Translations under genes and position numbers: made by a program
Assembly (NCBI RefSeq): GCF_900090285.1
Contig: NZ_LT607754.1
Span: forward strand, 434,001 to 498,000
DNA from: Micromonospora inositola
Lineage (GTDB): Bacteria; Actinomycetota; Actinomycetes; Mycobacteriales; Micromonosporaceae
DNA: 64,000 bases
Direction of reading: 5' to 3'
Notes under the pieces: model-generated
Database searches by the model: none
Told to the model about the DNA's origin: nothing
What the model saw: only the letters and a program-made list of their open reading frames with translations
Part shown: piece by piece, positions 46,225 through 55,322 of the stretch
Layout of the letters: the number at the start of each line of letters is the position of its first letter
How positions within the stretch are numbered: position 1 is the stretch's first letter

Positions 46225-48696
46225 TCAACGGGAGGTCGACGGTAACTCCTCGAACCACGCCTCCACCCGCTCCGCGGTCGCCGGCCGCGCCAGCGCGAAG
46301 CCCTGGCCGTACCGGCAGCCGGCCCGGCGCGCCCCGGCGACCCCGGCCTCGGACTCCAGCCCCTCGACCACCACGTCCACCCCCAGCCGGTCACCGAGGC
46401 TGACCACCACGTCGATCAGCGGCCGCTGCGCGTCGCCGGCCGCCCCGACCAGGTGCGGGCCGACCTTGAGCAGGTCGATCGGGAGCTTGCGGAGCTGGGC
46501 CAGCGAGGCGTGCTCGGCCCGGAAGTCGTCCAGCGCCGTCCGCACGCCCAGTGAGCGGAGCCCGGCCAGCCGGGCCACCACGGTGGGCAGCTCGGCGGCG
46601 ACGACCGCCGGCTCCGCCACCTCGACCACCAGCCGGTCCGCGGGCACGCCGTACGCGGCGAGCGCGGTGGCGGTACGCGGCACGAAGTCGGGCGCGGCCA
46701 GCTCCCGGGGCCCGACGTTCACCGACATCCAGAGTTCCCGACCGCCGTCGGACCACTCGGCGAGCTGCCGGCAGGCGCGGTGGAGCACCCAGCGGCCCAC
46801 CTCGCCAACGAGGTCCAGGTCCTCCGCGACCGGCAGCAGCTCGGCGGGGAGCACCGTCCCCAGCACCGGGCTGCGCCAGCGCAGCAACGCCTCGGTGCCC
46901 ACCGGCAGCCGGTCCGCGAGGGCCAGCACCGGCTGGTAGACCAGGTCCAGCTCGCCCCGGGCGATCGCCCCGGGCAGCTCGCGTTCCAGGTCCAGCCGGC
47001 GGACCAGCTGCTCCTCCAGGTAGGCGTCGTACCACTCGACCCGGTCCCGGCCGAGCTGCACCGCCCGGCGGCGGGCCAGGTCCGCCTGGCGCAGCACGTC
47101 CTCCGGATCACCTCCGGCGGTCTCGGCCAGCCCGACGGTGGCCTGCAGGCGCGTCGCCCCGCCGGGCAGCGGATACGGCTCGGTCAGCGCGGCGATCAGC
47201 CGGGTGGCCAGCGCGTACGCCAGCACCGGCCCGACGTCGGTGAGCACCGCTAACTCGTCACCGGTCAGCCGGGCCACCAGGTCCGCGGGACCGCAGTCGG
47301 CCCGGAGCCGACCGGCGACCTCCACCAGCACCTCGTCGCCCACCGCGTGCCCCGACCCGTCGTTGACCATGCTCAGCCGGTGCAGGTCGACGACGAGCAG
47401 CGTCCCGGGTGGCTTTCCCGCATCGCGGCCGGCCAGCCCGCGCAGCAACTCCCGGCGGGTGGCCAGCCCGGTGAGCTGGTCGGTGGCGGTGAGCCGGCGC
47501 ACCGTCCGGGCCCGCTGGTCCCGCTCGTCGAGGTCTCCGACGAGCTCCCGCAGCCGCGCCTCGCGGGCGATGAGCCGCTCGGCGTGCCGGCGGTGGTCCG
47601 CGGCGGTCAGCAGTTCCTGCAGGACCATCGGCGGGATCACCGCCAACCCGAGCGCGATCGCCGGTGCGGTGAACTCCCCCACCGCCCAGAGGTGGTGGCC
47701 GGCGGCGAGCGCGGCGATGCCCGCCGGGGCGGTCACCCGGGGCCAGGTCGCGGGCGGCCCGTCGGGGCGCAGGGCCTCCCCGACCGAGGCGCGCCGGGCC
47801 CCCGCGGCGGTGAGCAGCGCGCCCGCCACCAGCGGCGGCACCACGGTGAGGACGGCGCGCTCCGGCGCCGCGTAGGCCAGCAGCACCGCGAGACCGGCCA
47901 GCCCGGACAGGGTGGCCGCCGCTCCGGCCCGGCAGAGCGCCGCGCCCGGGCGGTGCCGCCGGTCGGCCAGCGCGGCGACGACCAGCACCGCCAGCCCGGC
48001 CGCGCCGGCGACGCTCACGGTCCGGGCCAGCGGCGGCACCTGGCCCGCCGGCAGCAGCACCCAGCCGGCGAAGATCAGGCTGACGCCGAGGCCGACCACG
48101 TCCACGGTCCGGCGGAGCCGTTGCGGGCCGGCGAGCCGGGAGCGCCCGGGCAGCCGGAACAGGCCCACGGCCTGGAGCGCGGCGACGACGGCCAGCCCCA
48201 TCAGCACGACCGGCGGCCGGTGCGCCGCCTCGGTCAGCGGCAGCACGGCGACGGTGAGCCCGGCCGCCAGCACGGCCGCGTCGAGGCTCGCCACCACCCG
48301 GCGGGACAACGCGAGCCGCCGGGCGTGCCGCCCGGTCGGCGGGCTCGGTTCGGTTGCCGCCGGCGGGCGGTGTTCCATGCAGACCGACGCATGGGCGGCG
48401 CCGCCGGGCGGCGCTCCCGCGCCGCTCCACGCGGGCTGCGCGGCGCCGACCCGGACGGGCGGCACCGGGCCGGCGGACGGGGCCGGCGCGGACGGGGTGA
48501 CCGGGGTGCCGGCGAGCCAGGAGAGCCGGACGCAGGCCACTGCGGAACCGGCCGCGACGGCGAGCGCCAGGGCCGCCGACGGCGGGACGAGGCCGACGGC
48601 GCCGGCCAGGACGAGCAGCGTGCCGACCGCCAGCACGACGAGGTCGGGCGGCGACGGTCGGCGACGGTGCTCGCCGGAGGAGTACGCGACGGACAC
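46225..48696 (-). CDS. membrane GGDEF-EAL protein 2 with degenerate GGDEF
   Basis: 823 aa. Membrane helices lie in two blocks (about 18-60 and 132-360) separated by a Pro/Ala-rich loop. The cyclase domain has TGDEL (478-482) instead of GGDEF and DLHRLS where DLDxFK is normal, so cyclase activity is unlikely. The EAL domain keeps EALLRW (602), N, EVAE, DD, K, EG and QG residues, but the DDFG-x-GYSS loop reads DDFRAEHAS and KID reads KVG. It may be a weak phosphodiesterase or a c-di-GMP sensor. GTG 48696 has GAAGG 8 nt upstream. Confidence 0.9.
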   Translation of the reverse strand: MSVAYSSGEHRRRPSPPDLVVLAVGTLLVLAGAVGLVPPSAALALAVAAGSAVACVRLSWLAGTPVTPSAPAPSAGPVPPVRVGAAQPAWSGAGAPPGGAAHASVCMEHRPPAATEPSPPTGRHARRLALSRRVVASLDAAVLAAGLTVAVLPLTEAAHRPPVVLMGLAVVAALQAVGLFRLPGRSRLAGPQRLRRTVDVVGLGVSLIFAGWVLLPAGQVPPLARTVSVAGAAGLAVLVVAALADRRHRPGAALCRAGAAATLSGLAGLAVLLAYAAPERAVLTVVPPLVAGALLTAAGARRASVGEALRPDGPPATWPRVTAPAGIAALAAGHHLWAVGEFTAPAIALGLAVIPPMVLQELLTAADHRRHAERLIAREARLRELVGDLDERDQRARTVRRLTATDQLTGLATRRELLRGLAGRDAGKPPGTLLVVDLHRLSMVNDGSGHAVGDEVLVEVAGRLRADCGPADLVARLTGDELAVLTDVGPVLAYALATRLIAALTEPYPLPGGATRLQATVGLAETAGGDPEDVLRQADLARRRAVQLGRDRVEWYDAYLEEQLVRRLDLERELPGAIARGELDLVYQPVLALADRLPVGTEALLRWRSPVLGTVLPAELLPVAEDLDLVGEVGRWVLHRACRQLAEWSDGGRELWMSVNVGPRELAAPDFVPRTATALAAYGVPADRLVVEVAEPAVVAAELPTVVARLAGLRSLGVRTALDDFRAEHASLAQLRKLPIDLLKVGPHLVGAAGDAQRPLIDVVVSLGDRLGVDVVVEGLESEAGVAGARRAGCRYGQGFALARPATAERVEAWFEELPSTSR

Positions 48697-48955
48697 GACG
48701 GTCGCCTTCGTGAGGGGGCACGGGGCGGTGCGTTTCGGAACGACGTGCGGGGTGTGTCGGCGGTACGGGGTCGGACGGTGGCAACGGTGATGCGACGGGG
48801 CCGGCGGGCGGCACCTGGGCGCGACCACGCGAACCAACGACTCCTACGACGAGCGGTTACGGGTCATTGCGGTGACGCCGGTCACATCCGGGCACCGCGC
48901 CTTCGCCTCGCCGCCCGGGCGGAGCCGGGCCGGGCCGGGGTGCGATCATCGGGGG

Positions 48956-49333
48956 GTGAGTCCCGCCGACACCGTCCGCTTCCGGCCCAACCAGGCGATC
49001 CTGGTCGCCGCGATCGTCGCGTTCATCGGCGCCCTGCCGCTGGCCACCGCCCGCTGGTGGCTGCTCTGGGTGCTGCTGATCCCGCTGGCCGTCGCGGTCT
49101 GGGCCTGGCGGTCCGGCACCGAGGCCGACCCGCGCGAGCTGCGGCTGCGGGCGCTCGCCGGGCAGCGCCGGATCGCCTGGGACCGGGTCGCGGAGCTGAC
49201 CGCCGACGGGCGCGGCCGGGCGATCGTCCGGCTCGACGACGGCGAGCGCCTGGTGCTGCCCGCCGTCCGGGCCGCCGACCTGCCCCGGCTGATCGCCGCC
49301 ACCGGCCAGGAACTGCCCGACAACACCCGCTGA
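48956..49333 (+). CDS. small membrane protein with PH-like domain
   Basis: 125 aa. Two adjacent hydrophobic helices (about residues 15-50) and then a short beta-rich domain (LRLRALAGQRRIAWDRVAEL, AIVRLDDGERLVLPAV) typical of bacterial PH domains found in actinobacterial membrane proteins. Role unknown. GATCAT lies 6 nt before the GTG. It is convergent with the dehydrogenase gene 10 bp away. Confidence 0.82.
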   Translation: MSPADTVRFRPNQAILVAAIVAFIGALPLATARWWLLWVLLIPLAVAVWAWRSGTEADPRELRLRALAGQRRIAWDRVAELTADGRGRAIVRLDDGERLVLPAVRAADLPRLIAATGQELPDNTR

Positions 49334-49343
49334 GCCGGCCCCG

Positions 49344-50270
49344 TCAGTAGCCGTCCACCACCCGGTTGACCAGCGGCTCGCCGGCCGCGAACCGGCCCAG
49401 CTGCTCCCCCACCAGCCGGTACGCCCGCGGCAGGAGCCCACGCACCGAGCCGGCGACGTGCGGGGTGAGCAGCACGTTCGGCAGCCCCCACAGGGGATGG
49501 TCGGCGGGGAGCGGCTCGGGATCGGTGACGTCCAGCGCGGCCCGGAGCCGACCGGTGGTCAGCTCGGCGACCAGCGCCGACGTCCGGGCCACCGGGCCGC
49601 GGGCGGCGTTGACCAGCAGCGCGCCGTCGGGCATCGCGGCGAGGAACTTCTCGTCGACCAGCCCCCGGGTCCGCTCGGTCAACGGCACCAGCAGCACCAC
49701 CACGTCCGCCTCCGGCAGCAGGCCGGGCAGCTCGTCCACCCCGTGCACCCCCTCGGCCGGCCGGGCGGTGCGGGCGACCAGGGTGAAGGTGACCTCGAAC
49801 GGGGCCAGTCGGGCCCGGACCGCCGCGCCGATCGAGCCGGCACCGACGATCAGCACCCGCTTGCCGGCCAGCTCGTCGGTGGGCGCCACCTCGTCGTACG
49901 CCCACTCGCGGCGCCCCTGCGCCCGGGCCAGCGGACCGAAGCCGCGCAGCTGCGACAGGACGGCGGCGACCACCCACTCGGCGGTGGCCGAGTCGTGCAC
50001 GCCGCGGGCGTCGCAGAGCGTGACCCCCTCGCGCATCCGGCCCACCCAGGCGTCCGCCCCGGCGGAGAGCAGCTGCACCACCTCAAGGTCGGGCAACTCG
50101 GCCAGCAGGGCGCCGGCGTCGGGACCCGAGAGGAACGGCGGCACCCAGAACCGCACGTCGTCCGGGGCTGACGGGAGCCGGGCCGGGTCGTCCATCACTT
50201 CCACGCGAACGCCCGCGGGCAGCTCACCGAGGAGGGCGTGACCGGCGCGGTGCGGGATCCATACCTTCAC
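49344..50270 (-). CDS. D-isomer-specific 2-hydroxyacid dehydrogenase
   Basis: 308 aa. NAD-binding motif VLIVGAGSIGAAVRARLAPF, catalytic Arg in LVNAARGPVAR, Glu in DVTDPEPLP and His in LTPHVAGSV. The family reduces 2-keto acids to D-hydroxy acids; the substrate cannot be inferred. Unlike SerA it has no extra domains. GTG 50270 has TATCGT 8 nt upstream. Confidence 0.9.
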   Translation of the reverse strand: MKVWIPHRAGHALLGELPAGVRVEVMDDPARLPSAPDDVRFWVPPFLSGPDAGALLAELPDLEVVQLLSAGADAWVGRMREGVTLCDARGVHDSATAEWVVAAVLSQLRGFGPLARAQGRREWAYDEVAPTDELAGKRVLIVGAGSIGAAVRARLAPFEVTFTLVARTARPAEGVHGVDELPGLLPEADVVVLLVPLTERTRGLVDEKFLAAMPDGALLVNAARGPVARTSALVAELTTGRLRAALDVTDPEPLPADHPLWGLPNVLLTPHVAGSVRGLLPRAYRLVGEQLGRFAAGEPLVNRVVDGY

Positions 50271-50472
50271 GACCGCCGACGATAACCGTCGCCGCCACCG
50301 CCGGCCGCGGGGTGTCCAGATATGCCGGTCATACCCGGTCGGTCCGCCGTCCCCGGCGGCGGGCGACGTGACGATGACGACTGCGGTGCGACCGAGTTGC
50401 CGGACCGCCCTGCCGGGTATAACCGATGCCGGAGCGCCGCCCGGTGTTCCCACGCGCGCAGACAGGTGACCG

Positions 50473-52284
50473 ATGACCGAGGAACCCGCCGACCGTTCGG
50501 CTGCGCCCATCCCGGCGCTCACCGATCCGGACCGGCTGCGGGCACTCGCCGAGACCCGGCTGGACGCCACGCCCGACGAGGCCTTCGACCGAATCGCCCG
50601 GTTGGTCAGCGACCTGCTCGACGTGCCGGTCGCGCTGGTCTCGCTGGTCTCCCCGGAGCGGCAGTTCTTCCCCGGCGCGATCGGCCTGCCCGAGCCGTGG
50701 GCCGGCCGGCGGCAGACCCCACTGAGCCACTCGTTCTGCCAGCACGTGGTCGACATCGAAGTGCCGATGGTGCTGCCGGACGCCCGGCTCTACCCGCGGG
50801 TCCGCCGGAACCTGGCCATCGAGGACCTGGGCGTGGTCGCGTACGCCGGCATCCCGCTGACCGACCTGGACGGCCGGGTCCTCGGCTCGCTCTGCGCGAT
50901 CGACAGCAAACCCCGGGCCTGGACCGCCGAGCAGCTGCGCACCCTCGCCGACCTGGCCGCCGCCTGCTCCTCCGAGCTGCGGCTGCGGATCGCGCTGAAG
51001 GGCGCCGAGCAGGCCCGCCGAGGCGCCGAGGAGGCACACGACCGGCTCGCCATGCTCGCCGGCATGAGCGAGACCCTCGCCGGCACGCTGGACATCACCA
51101 CGGCGGTGAGCCGGCTGAGTCACGCCATGGTGCCGCTGCTGGCGGACTGGTGCCTGATCACCCTGGTCGACCCGACCGGCGCGCCGCGCACCGTCTCGGC
51201 CGTGCACCGGGACCCGGACCGGGCCGCCGACGTGGCGCGCTTCGCCGAGCTGATGGTCACCGGCCTCGGCCCGGAGTCGATCATCCGGTCGGTGCTGCGT
51301 ACCGGTCGGCCGGTCCTCGGCAGCGCGGCCGGCGTGGCCGACGTCGAGCGCGGCACCATCGACCCCGAGCTGCCGCCGCTGGCGACCCGCCTCGACATCG
51401 CCTCCCAGCTCAGCGTGCCGGTGACCGCGCCCGGGCGGGGCGGCACGATCGGCTGCATCAGCCTGGTCAGCGGGGCGCAACGGCGGACGTTCGACGACGG
51501 TGACCTGCAGACCGCGCTGGACATCGGCCGGCGCGCCGGCCAGGCGGTCGGCAACAGCTGGATGTACGGCGAGCAGCGACACGTCGCCGAGGTGCTGCAG
51601 CACAGCATGCTGCCGCACCTGCCGGTGGTGCCCGACATCGAGCTCGCGGCCCGTTACCTGGCCGCCGCGGACCGGGTGGAGGTGGGCGGCGACTGGTACG
51701 ACGCCTTCGTCCAGCCCGACGGCGACCTGATCGCCGCCATCGGTGACGTCGCCGGCCATGACATCGAGGCGGCGGCGACCATGGGTCAGCTCCGCAACCT
51801 GGTCCGGGGCAACGCGTACGGCCGCACCGACGCGGTGGGCGATCTGATGAGTCACCTCGACGGGGCGATCCGCGGGCTGTGCATCCCCACGGTGGCCACC
51901 GCCACCCTGGCCCGGGTACGCCCGGCCGGGGCCGACGGGCTCGCGGTGACCTGGTGCAACGCGGGGCACCCGGCGCCGCTGCTGATCCGCGCCGACGGTG
52001 GGGTCGAGGTGCTCGACGGGGCGCGGGAGCCGCTGCTCGGCCTGGCCCGCCAGGGCCGGCGGACCAGCCGGGAGCTGGCGCTCGCGTCGGGCGACACGCT
52101 GCTGCTCTACACCGACGGTCTGATCGAGCGGCGGGACCGCTCGATCGACGAGGGGCTGGCCGAGCTGGTCGACCGGCTCGCCGGGGCGGCGAGGCTCCCG
52201 CTCGGTGACCTCTGCGACCGGTTGCTCGCCGCGGCGCACCGTCGGGAGGACGACGTCGCCCTGCTCGCCCTCCGGGCCCGCTGA
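50473..52284 (+). CDS. GAF-GAF-SpoIIE (PP2C-type) serine phosphatase
   Basis: 603 aa. First GAF domain about 20-175 (with [11 protein letters not shown]), second GAF about 205-365, then a SpoIIE/RsbU PP2C domain from about 380 ([44 protein letters not shown]). These enzymes dephosphorylate anti-sigma-factor antagonists to switch stress sigma factors on. No antagonist, kinase or sigma gene is in the window. Cytoplasmic. ATG chosen from the family pattern. Confidence 0.93.
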   Translation: MTEEPADRSAAPIPALTDPDRLRALAETRLDATPDEAFDRIARLVSDLLDVPVALVSLVSPERQFFPGAIGLPEPWAGRRQTPLSHSFCQHVVDIEVPMVLPDARLYPRVRRNLAIEDLGVVAYAGIPLTDLDGRVLGSLCAIDSKPRAWTAEQLRTLADLAAACSSELRLRIALKGAEQARRGAEEAHDRLAMLAGMSETLAGTLDITTAVSRLSHAMVPLLADWCLITLVDPTGAPRTVSAVHRDPDRAADVARFAELMVTGLGPESIIRSVLRTGRPVLGSAAGVADVERGTIDPELPPLATRLDIASQLSVPVTAPGRGGTIGCISLVSGAQRRTFDDGDLQTALDIGRRAGQAVGNSWMYGEQRHVAEVLQHSMLPHLPVVPDIELAARYLAAADRVEVGGDWYDAFVQPDGDLIAAIGDVAGHDIEAAATMGQLRNLVRGNAYGRTDAVGDLMSHLDGAIRGLCIPTVATATLARVRPAGADGLAVTWCNAGHPAPLLIRADGGVEVLDGAREPLLGLARQGRRTSRELALASGDTLLLYTDGLIERRDRSIDEGLAELVDRLAGAARLPLGDLCDRLLAAAHRREDDVALLALRAR

Positions 52285-52382
52285 GCCAGAGCACACCGGG
52301 TCGACCCGGACGGGCGCCGCCGCCCGGACCTGGTGGCTCCGTCGTGCCCGGACAGTCAGCCGACCGGTCTAGGCTGGGCCGG

Positions 52383-53558
52383 GTGAGCGCCCGTCCCCCT
52401 TACCCCCGCATCGGCCGCCTCCGGGCGGCGCTGGCGGCGTCCTGCGCGGCGCTGCTGCTGGGCACCGCCGGCTGCGCCTTCGGCGAGCCCGAGCCCGACC
52501 CGGCCGGCGAGCCGCCGAACCTCCCGACGCCGTCGGCCACGGCCAGCGCGGGCGGCGCCGGTCAGCAGGTGGTCGCCACGGTGCTGGCGAAAGGGCTGCG
52601 GGTGCCGTGGGTCATCGCCTTCCTCCCCGACGGCGCCGCGCTGGTCACCGAGCGGGACAGCGGACGGATCCTCCAGGTCGGCCCCGGCTCGGGGCCGGAG
52701 GGGCTGACCGTCACCGTCGTGCAGACCGTGCCGGACGTGGCCGCCGGCGGCGAGGGCGGGCTGCTGGGCATCGCCGCCTCCCCGTCCTACGCCCGGGACC
52801 GCACGGTCTTCGTCTACTACACCACCGCCCAGGACAACCGGATCGCCCGGCTGCAGCTCGGCGGGCGGCCCACCCCGATCCTCACCGGCATCCCGGCCGC
52901 CCGGAACCACAACGGCGGCGGGCTCGGCTTCGGCCCGGACGGCAGCCTGTACGCCAGCACCGGCGACGCCGGCAGGCAGGCGAACGCCCAGGACCGGAAG
53001 AGCCTCGGCGGCAAGATCCTCCGGATCACCCCGGACGGCAAGCCGGCCGCCGGCAACCCCTTCCCCGGCTCGCCGGTCTGGTCGCTGGGGCACCGCAACG
53101 TCCAGGGCTTCGCCTGGGACGCCGCCAAGCGGATGTACGCCGTCGAGTTCGGCCAGAACACCTGGGACGAGATCAACCAGATCACCCGGGGCGGCAACTA
53201 CGGCTGGCCGCAGGTCGAGGGCCGCGCCGGCGACAAGCGGTACGTCGACCCGATCGTGCAGTGGCGCACCGCCGAGGCCTCCTGCTCGGGGCTCGCCGTG
53301 GCCGAGCGGTTGCTGGTCACCGGGTGCCTGCGCGGCGAGCGACTCTGGCTGGTCGAGCTGACCGACACGGGCACCGTGCTCGGTCAGCCCCGCGAGCTGC
53401 TGGCCGGGAAGTACGGTCGGCTCCGGGCGGTGGCCACCGCCCCGGACGGGTCGCTCTGGGTCACCACCTCGAACCGGGACGGCCGGGGCCGGCCGGCGCC
53501 GGAGGACGACCGCATCCTGCGGTTGGTCTTCGCCGACGGCGGCGCCGGGCGCAGCTGA
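52383..53558 (+). CDS. PQQ-dependent sugar dehydrogenase family lipoprotein
   Basis: 391 aa. Signal peptide with lipobox ending at Cys31 (GTAGC), then a six-bladed beta-propeller of the soluble glucose/aldose dehydrogenase family ([40 protein letters not shown] with the catalytic His, [13 protein letters not shown]). PQQ dependence is a family assumption; no pqq genes are here. TAGGCT with a 7-nt gap to GTG indicates a leaderless mRNA. Membrane-tethered outside the cell. Confidence 0.9.
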   Translation: MSARPPYPRIGRLRAALAASCAALLLGTAGCAFGEPEPDPAGEPPNLPTPSATASAGGAGQQVVATVLAKGLRVPWVIAFLPDGAALVTERDSGRILQVGPGSGPEGLTVTVVQTVPDVAAGGEGGLLGIAASPSYARDRTVFVYYTTAQDNRIARLQLGGRPTPILTGIPAARNHNGGGLGFGPDGSLYASTGDAGRQANAQDRKSLGGKILRITPDGKPAAGNPFPGSPVWSLGHRNVQGFAWDAAKRMYAVEFGQNTWDEINQITRGGNYGWPQVEGRAGDKRYVDPIVQWRTAEASCSGLAVAERLLVTGCLRGERLWLVELTDTGTVLGQPRELLAGKYGRLRAVATAPDGSLWVTTSNRDGRGRPAPEDDRILRLVFADGGAGRS

Positions 53559-53575
53559 CGACCCGTCGTAGCCGG

Positions 53576-53597
53576 TCGGCCCCCGCGCGGGGGCCGA
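53576..53597 (+). terminator. terminator after the sugar dehydrogenase gene
   Basis: A 9-bp GC stem (53576-53584 with 53589-53597) with a 4-nt loop, 17 nt after the stop codon. Confidence 0.6.
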
Positions 53598-53678
53598 CAC
53601 GCCGGGCCGGAGAGGTCGGGACGCGCCGGCTTTTTCGGGTTTGCCAAGATCCCTAGACGGGCAGGTCAGAATTTCAGC

Positions 53679-55292
53679 ATGGACGGCCAGGAGAACGAGC
53701 AGCGCGACACCGGGGACGAGGGCGCCCCGGCGAGCGGACGTGCCCGGCGCTGGGCGAGCTGGCCGTGGCGTACCGGACGGTCGGGGCGGACCGGCTGGCT
53801 GCGGCGGCTCGGCGTGGCGCTGGCCGTCCTGGCGGTCACCCTGGGCGGGGTGGTCGCCGGCACGTACGCCGGTGGGCACGTCGGCACCGACATCGGACCG
53901 TTCCGGGCGGAGCTCGACCTGAGCCCGTCGCTGCGGGGTGGCACCACCGTCGACGTCCCGCCGCTGGGCGCGCTGCTGTTGAACAGCCACGACGGGCCGA
54001 CCTACCTCACCGTCCGGCTGGGCGCGCTCGACCAGCGGCGGACCCAGGCGCTGATCGACGACCCGGCCAGCATCAGCCGGGCCAGCCAGTCCGCCGTCGC
54101 CGACATCCGGGCCGGGGTGATGCGCCTGGGTTTGAAGACGCTGGGCGCGGCGGTGCTGGCCACCCTGCTGCTGGCGGGGCTGGTCTTCCGCGACATCCGG
54201 CGGACGGCCTGGGCCGGTGGGCTGGCCCTGGTGATCACGGCCGGCAGCCTCGGGCTGGCCGCGGTGACCATGCGCCCGCAGGCGATCGAGGAGCCCCGGT
54301 ACGAGGGACTGCTGGTCAACGCCCCGGCGATCGTCGGCGACGCCCGCCGGATCGCCAACGACTACACCAAGTACGCCGAGCAGCTCCAGCGGCTGGTGGG
54401 CAACGTCAGCCAGCTCTACACCACCGTCTCGGCGCTGCCCGTCTACGAACCGGCGCCCGGCACCACGCGGGTGCTGCACGTCTCGGACATGCACCTCAAC
54501 CCCACCGGGTGGCAGCTGATCCGGACGGTGGTGGAGCAGTTCGGCATCGACGTGGTGATCGACACGGGCGACATCACGGACTGGGGCAGCGAGCCGGAGG
54601 CGTCCTTCGTCGGCTCGATCGGCCTGCTCAAGAAGCCGTACGTCTACATCCGCGGCAACCACGACTCGGCGCGGACGGCCGCGGCGGTGGCCCAGCAGCC
54701 GAACGCGATCGTGTTGGACAACTCGACGACCACGGTGGCCGGGCTGACCGTGGCCGGGATCGGCGACCCCCGGTTCACCCCGGACAAGAACACCTCACCG
54801 GCGGGCAGCGGCCTGACCAAGCAGGTGGCCGAACAGGTGATCGGCGCCGGCGAGAAGCTGGCCACCACCGTCACCGGCTCGCCGCGCCCGGTGAACATCG
54901 CGCTGGTGCACGACCCCGCCTCGGCCGGTCCGCTCTCCGGCACCTGCCCGCTGGTGCTGGCCGGGCACACCCACGCCCGGCAGGTGTCCAAGCTGCCGCA
55001 GGTGCCGGGGAAGCAGCCGACGCAGCTGTTCGTGGAGGGCTCCACCGGTGGCGCCGGGCTGCGGGGCCTGGAGGGCGAGAAGCCCACCCCACTGTCGATG
55101 TCGGTGCTCTACTTCGACCAGCAGAAGATGCTCCAGGCGTACGACGACATCACCGTGGGCGGCACCGGCCAGGCGCAGGTCAACCTGGAGCGGCACATCA
55201 TCAAGGACCCGACGCAGGGCGCCGAGGTGCCGGTCACCCCGACCCCGACCCGCGGCGGGCCCGAGTCGGCCAGCCCGAGCCCGACCCGCTGA
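53679..55292 (+). CDS. membrane metallophosphoesterase
   Basis: 537 aa. One N-terminal membrane helix (about 43-65), an external segment, two more helices (about 150-200), then a calcineurin-like domain with all metal motifs: VSDMHLN, DTGDITD, RGNHDS and AGHTHAR. The Thr/Pro/Ser tail ends the protein. The catalytic domain is predicted outside. CAGAAT with a 6-nt gap supports the ATG. Substrate unknown. Confidence 0.9.
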   Translation: MDGQENEQRDTGDEGAPASGRARRWASWPWRTGRSGRTGWLRRLGVALAVLAVTLGGVVAGTYAGGHVGTDIGPFRAELDLSPSLRGGTTVDVPPLGALLLNSHDGPTYLTVRLGALDQRRTQALIDDPASISRASQSAVADIRAGVMRLGLKTLGAAVLATLLLAGLVFRDIRRTAWAGGLALVITAGSLGLAAVTMRPQAIEEPRYEGLLVNAPAIVGDARRIANDYTKYAEQLQRLVGNVSQLYTTVSALPVYEPAPGTTRVLHVSDMHLNPTGWQLIRTVVEQFGIDVVIDTGDITDWGSEPEASFVGSIGLLKKPYVYIRGNHDSARTAAAVAQQPNAIVLDNSTTTVAGLTVAGIGDPRFTPDKNTSPAGSGLTKQVAEQVIGAGEKLATTVTGSPRPVNIALVHDPASAGPLSGTCPLVLAGHTHARQVSKLPQVPGKQPTQLFVEGSTGGAGLRGLEGEKPTPLSMSVLYFDQQKMLQAYDDITVGGTGQAQVNLERHIIKDPTQGAEVPVTPTPTRGGPESASPSPTR

Positions 55293-55322
55293 CCGAGCAC
55301 GCGCGCCCCGGCCGGTGCCGGA

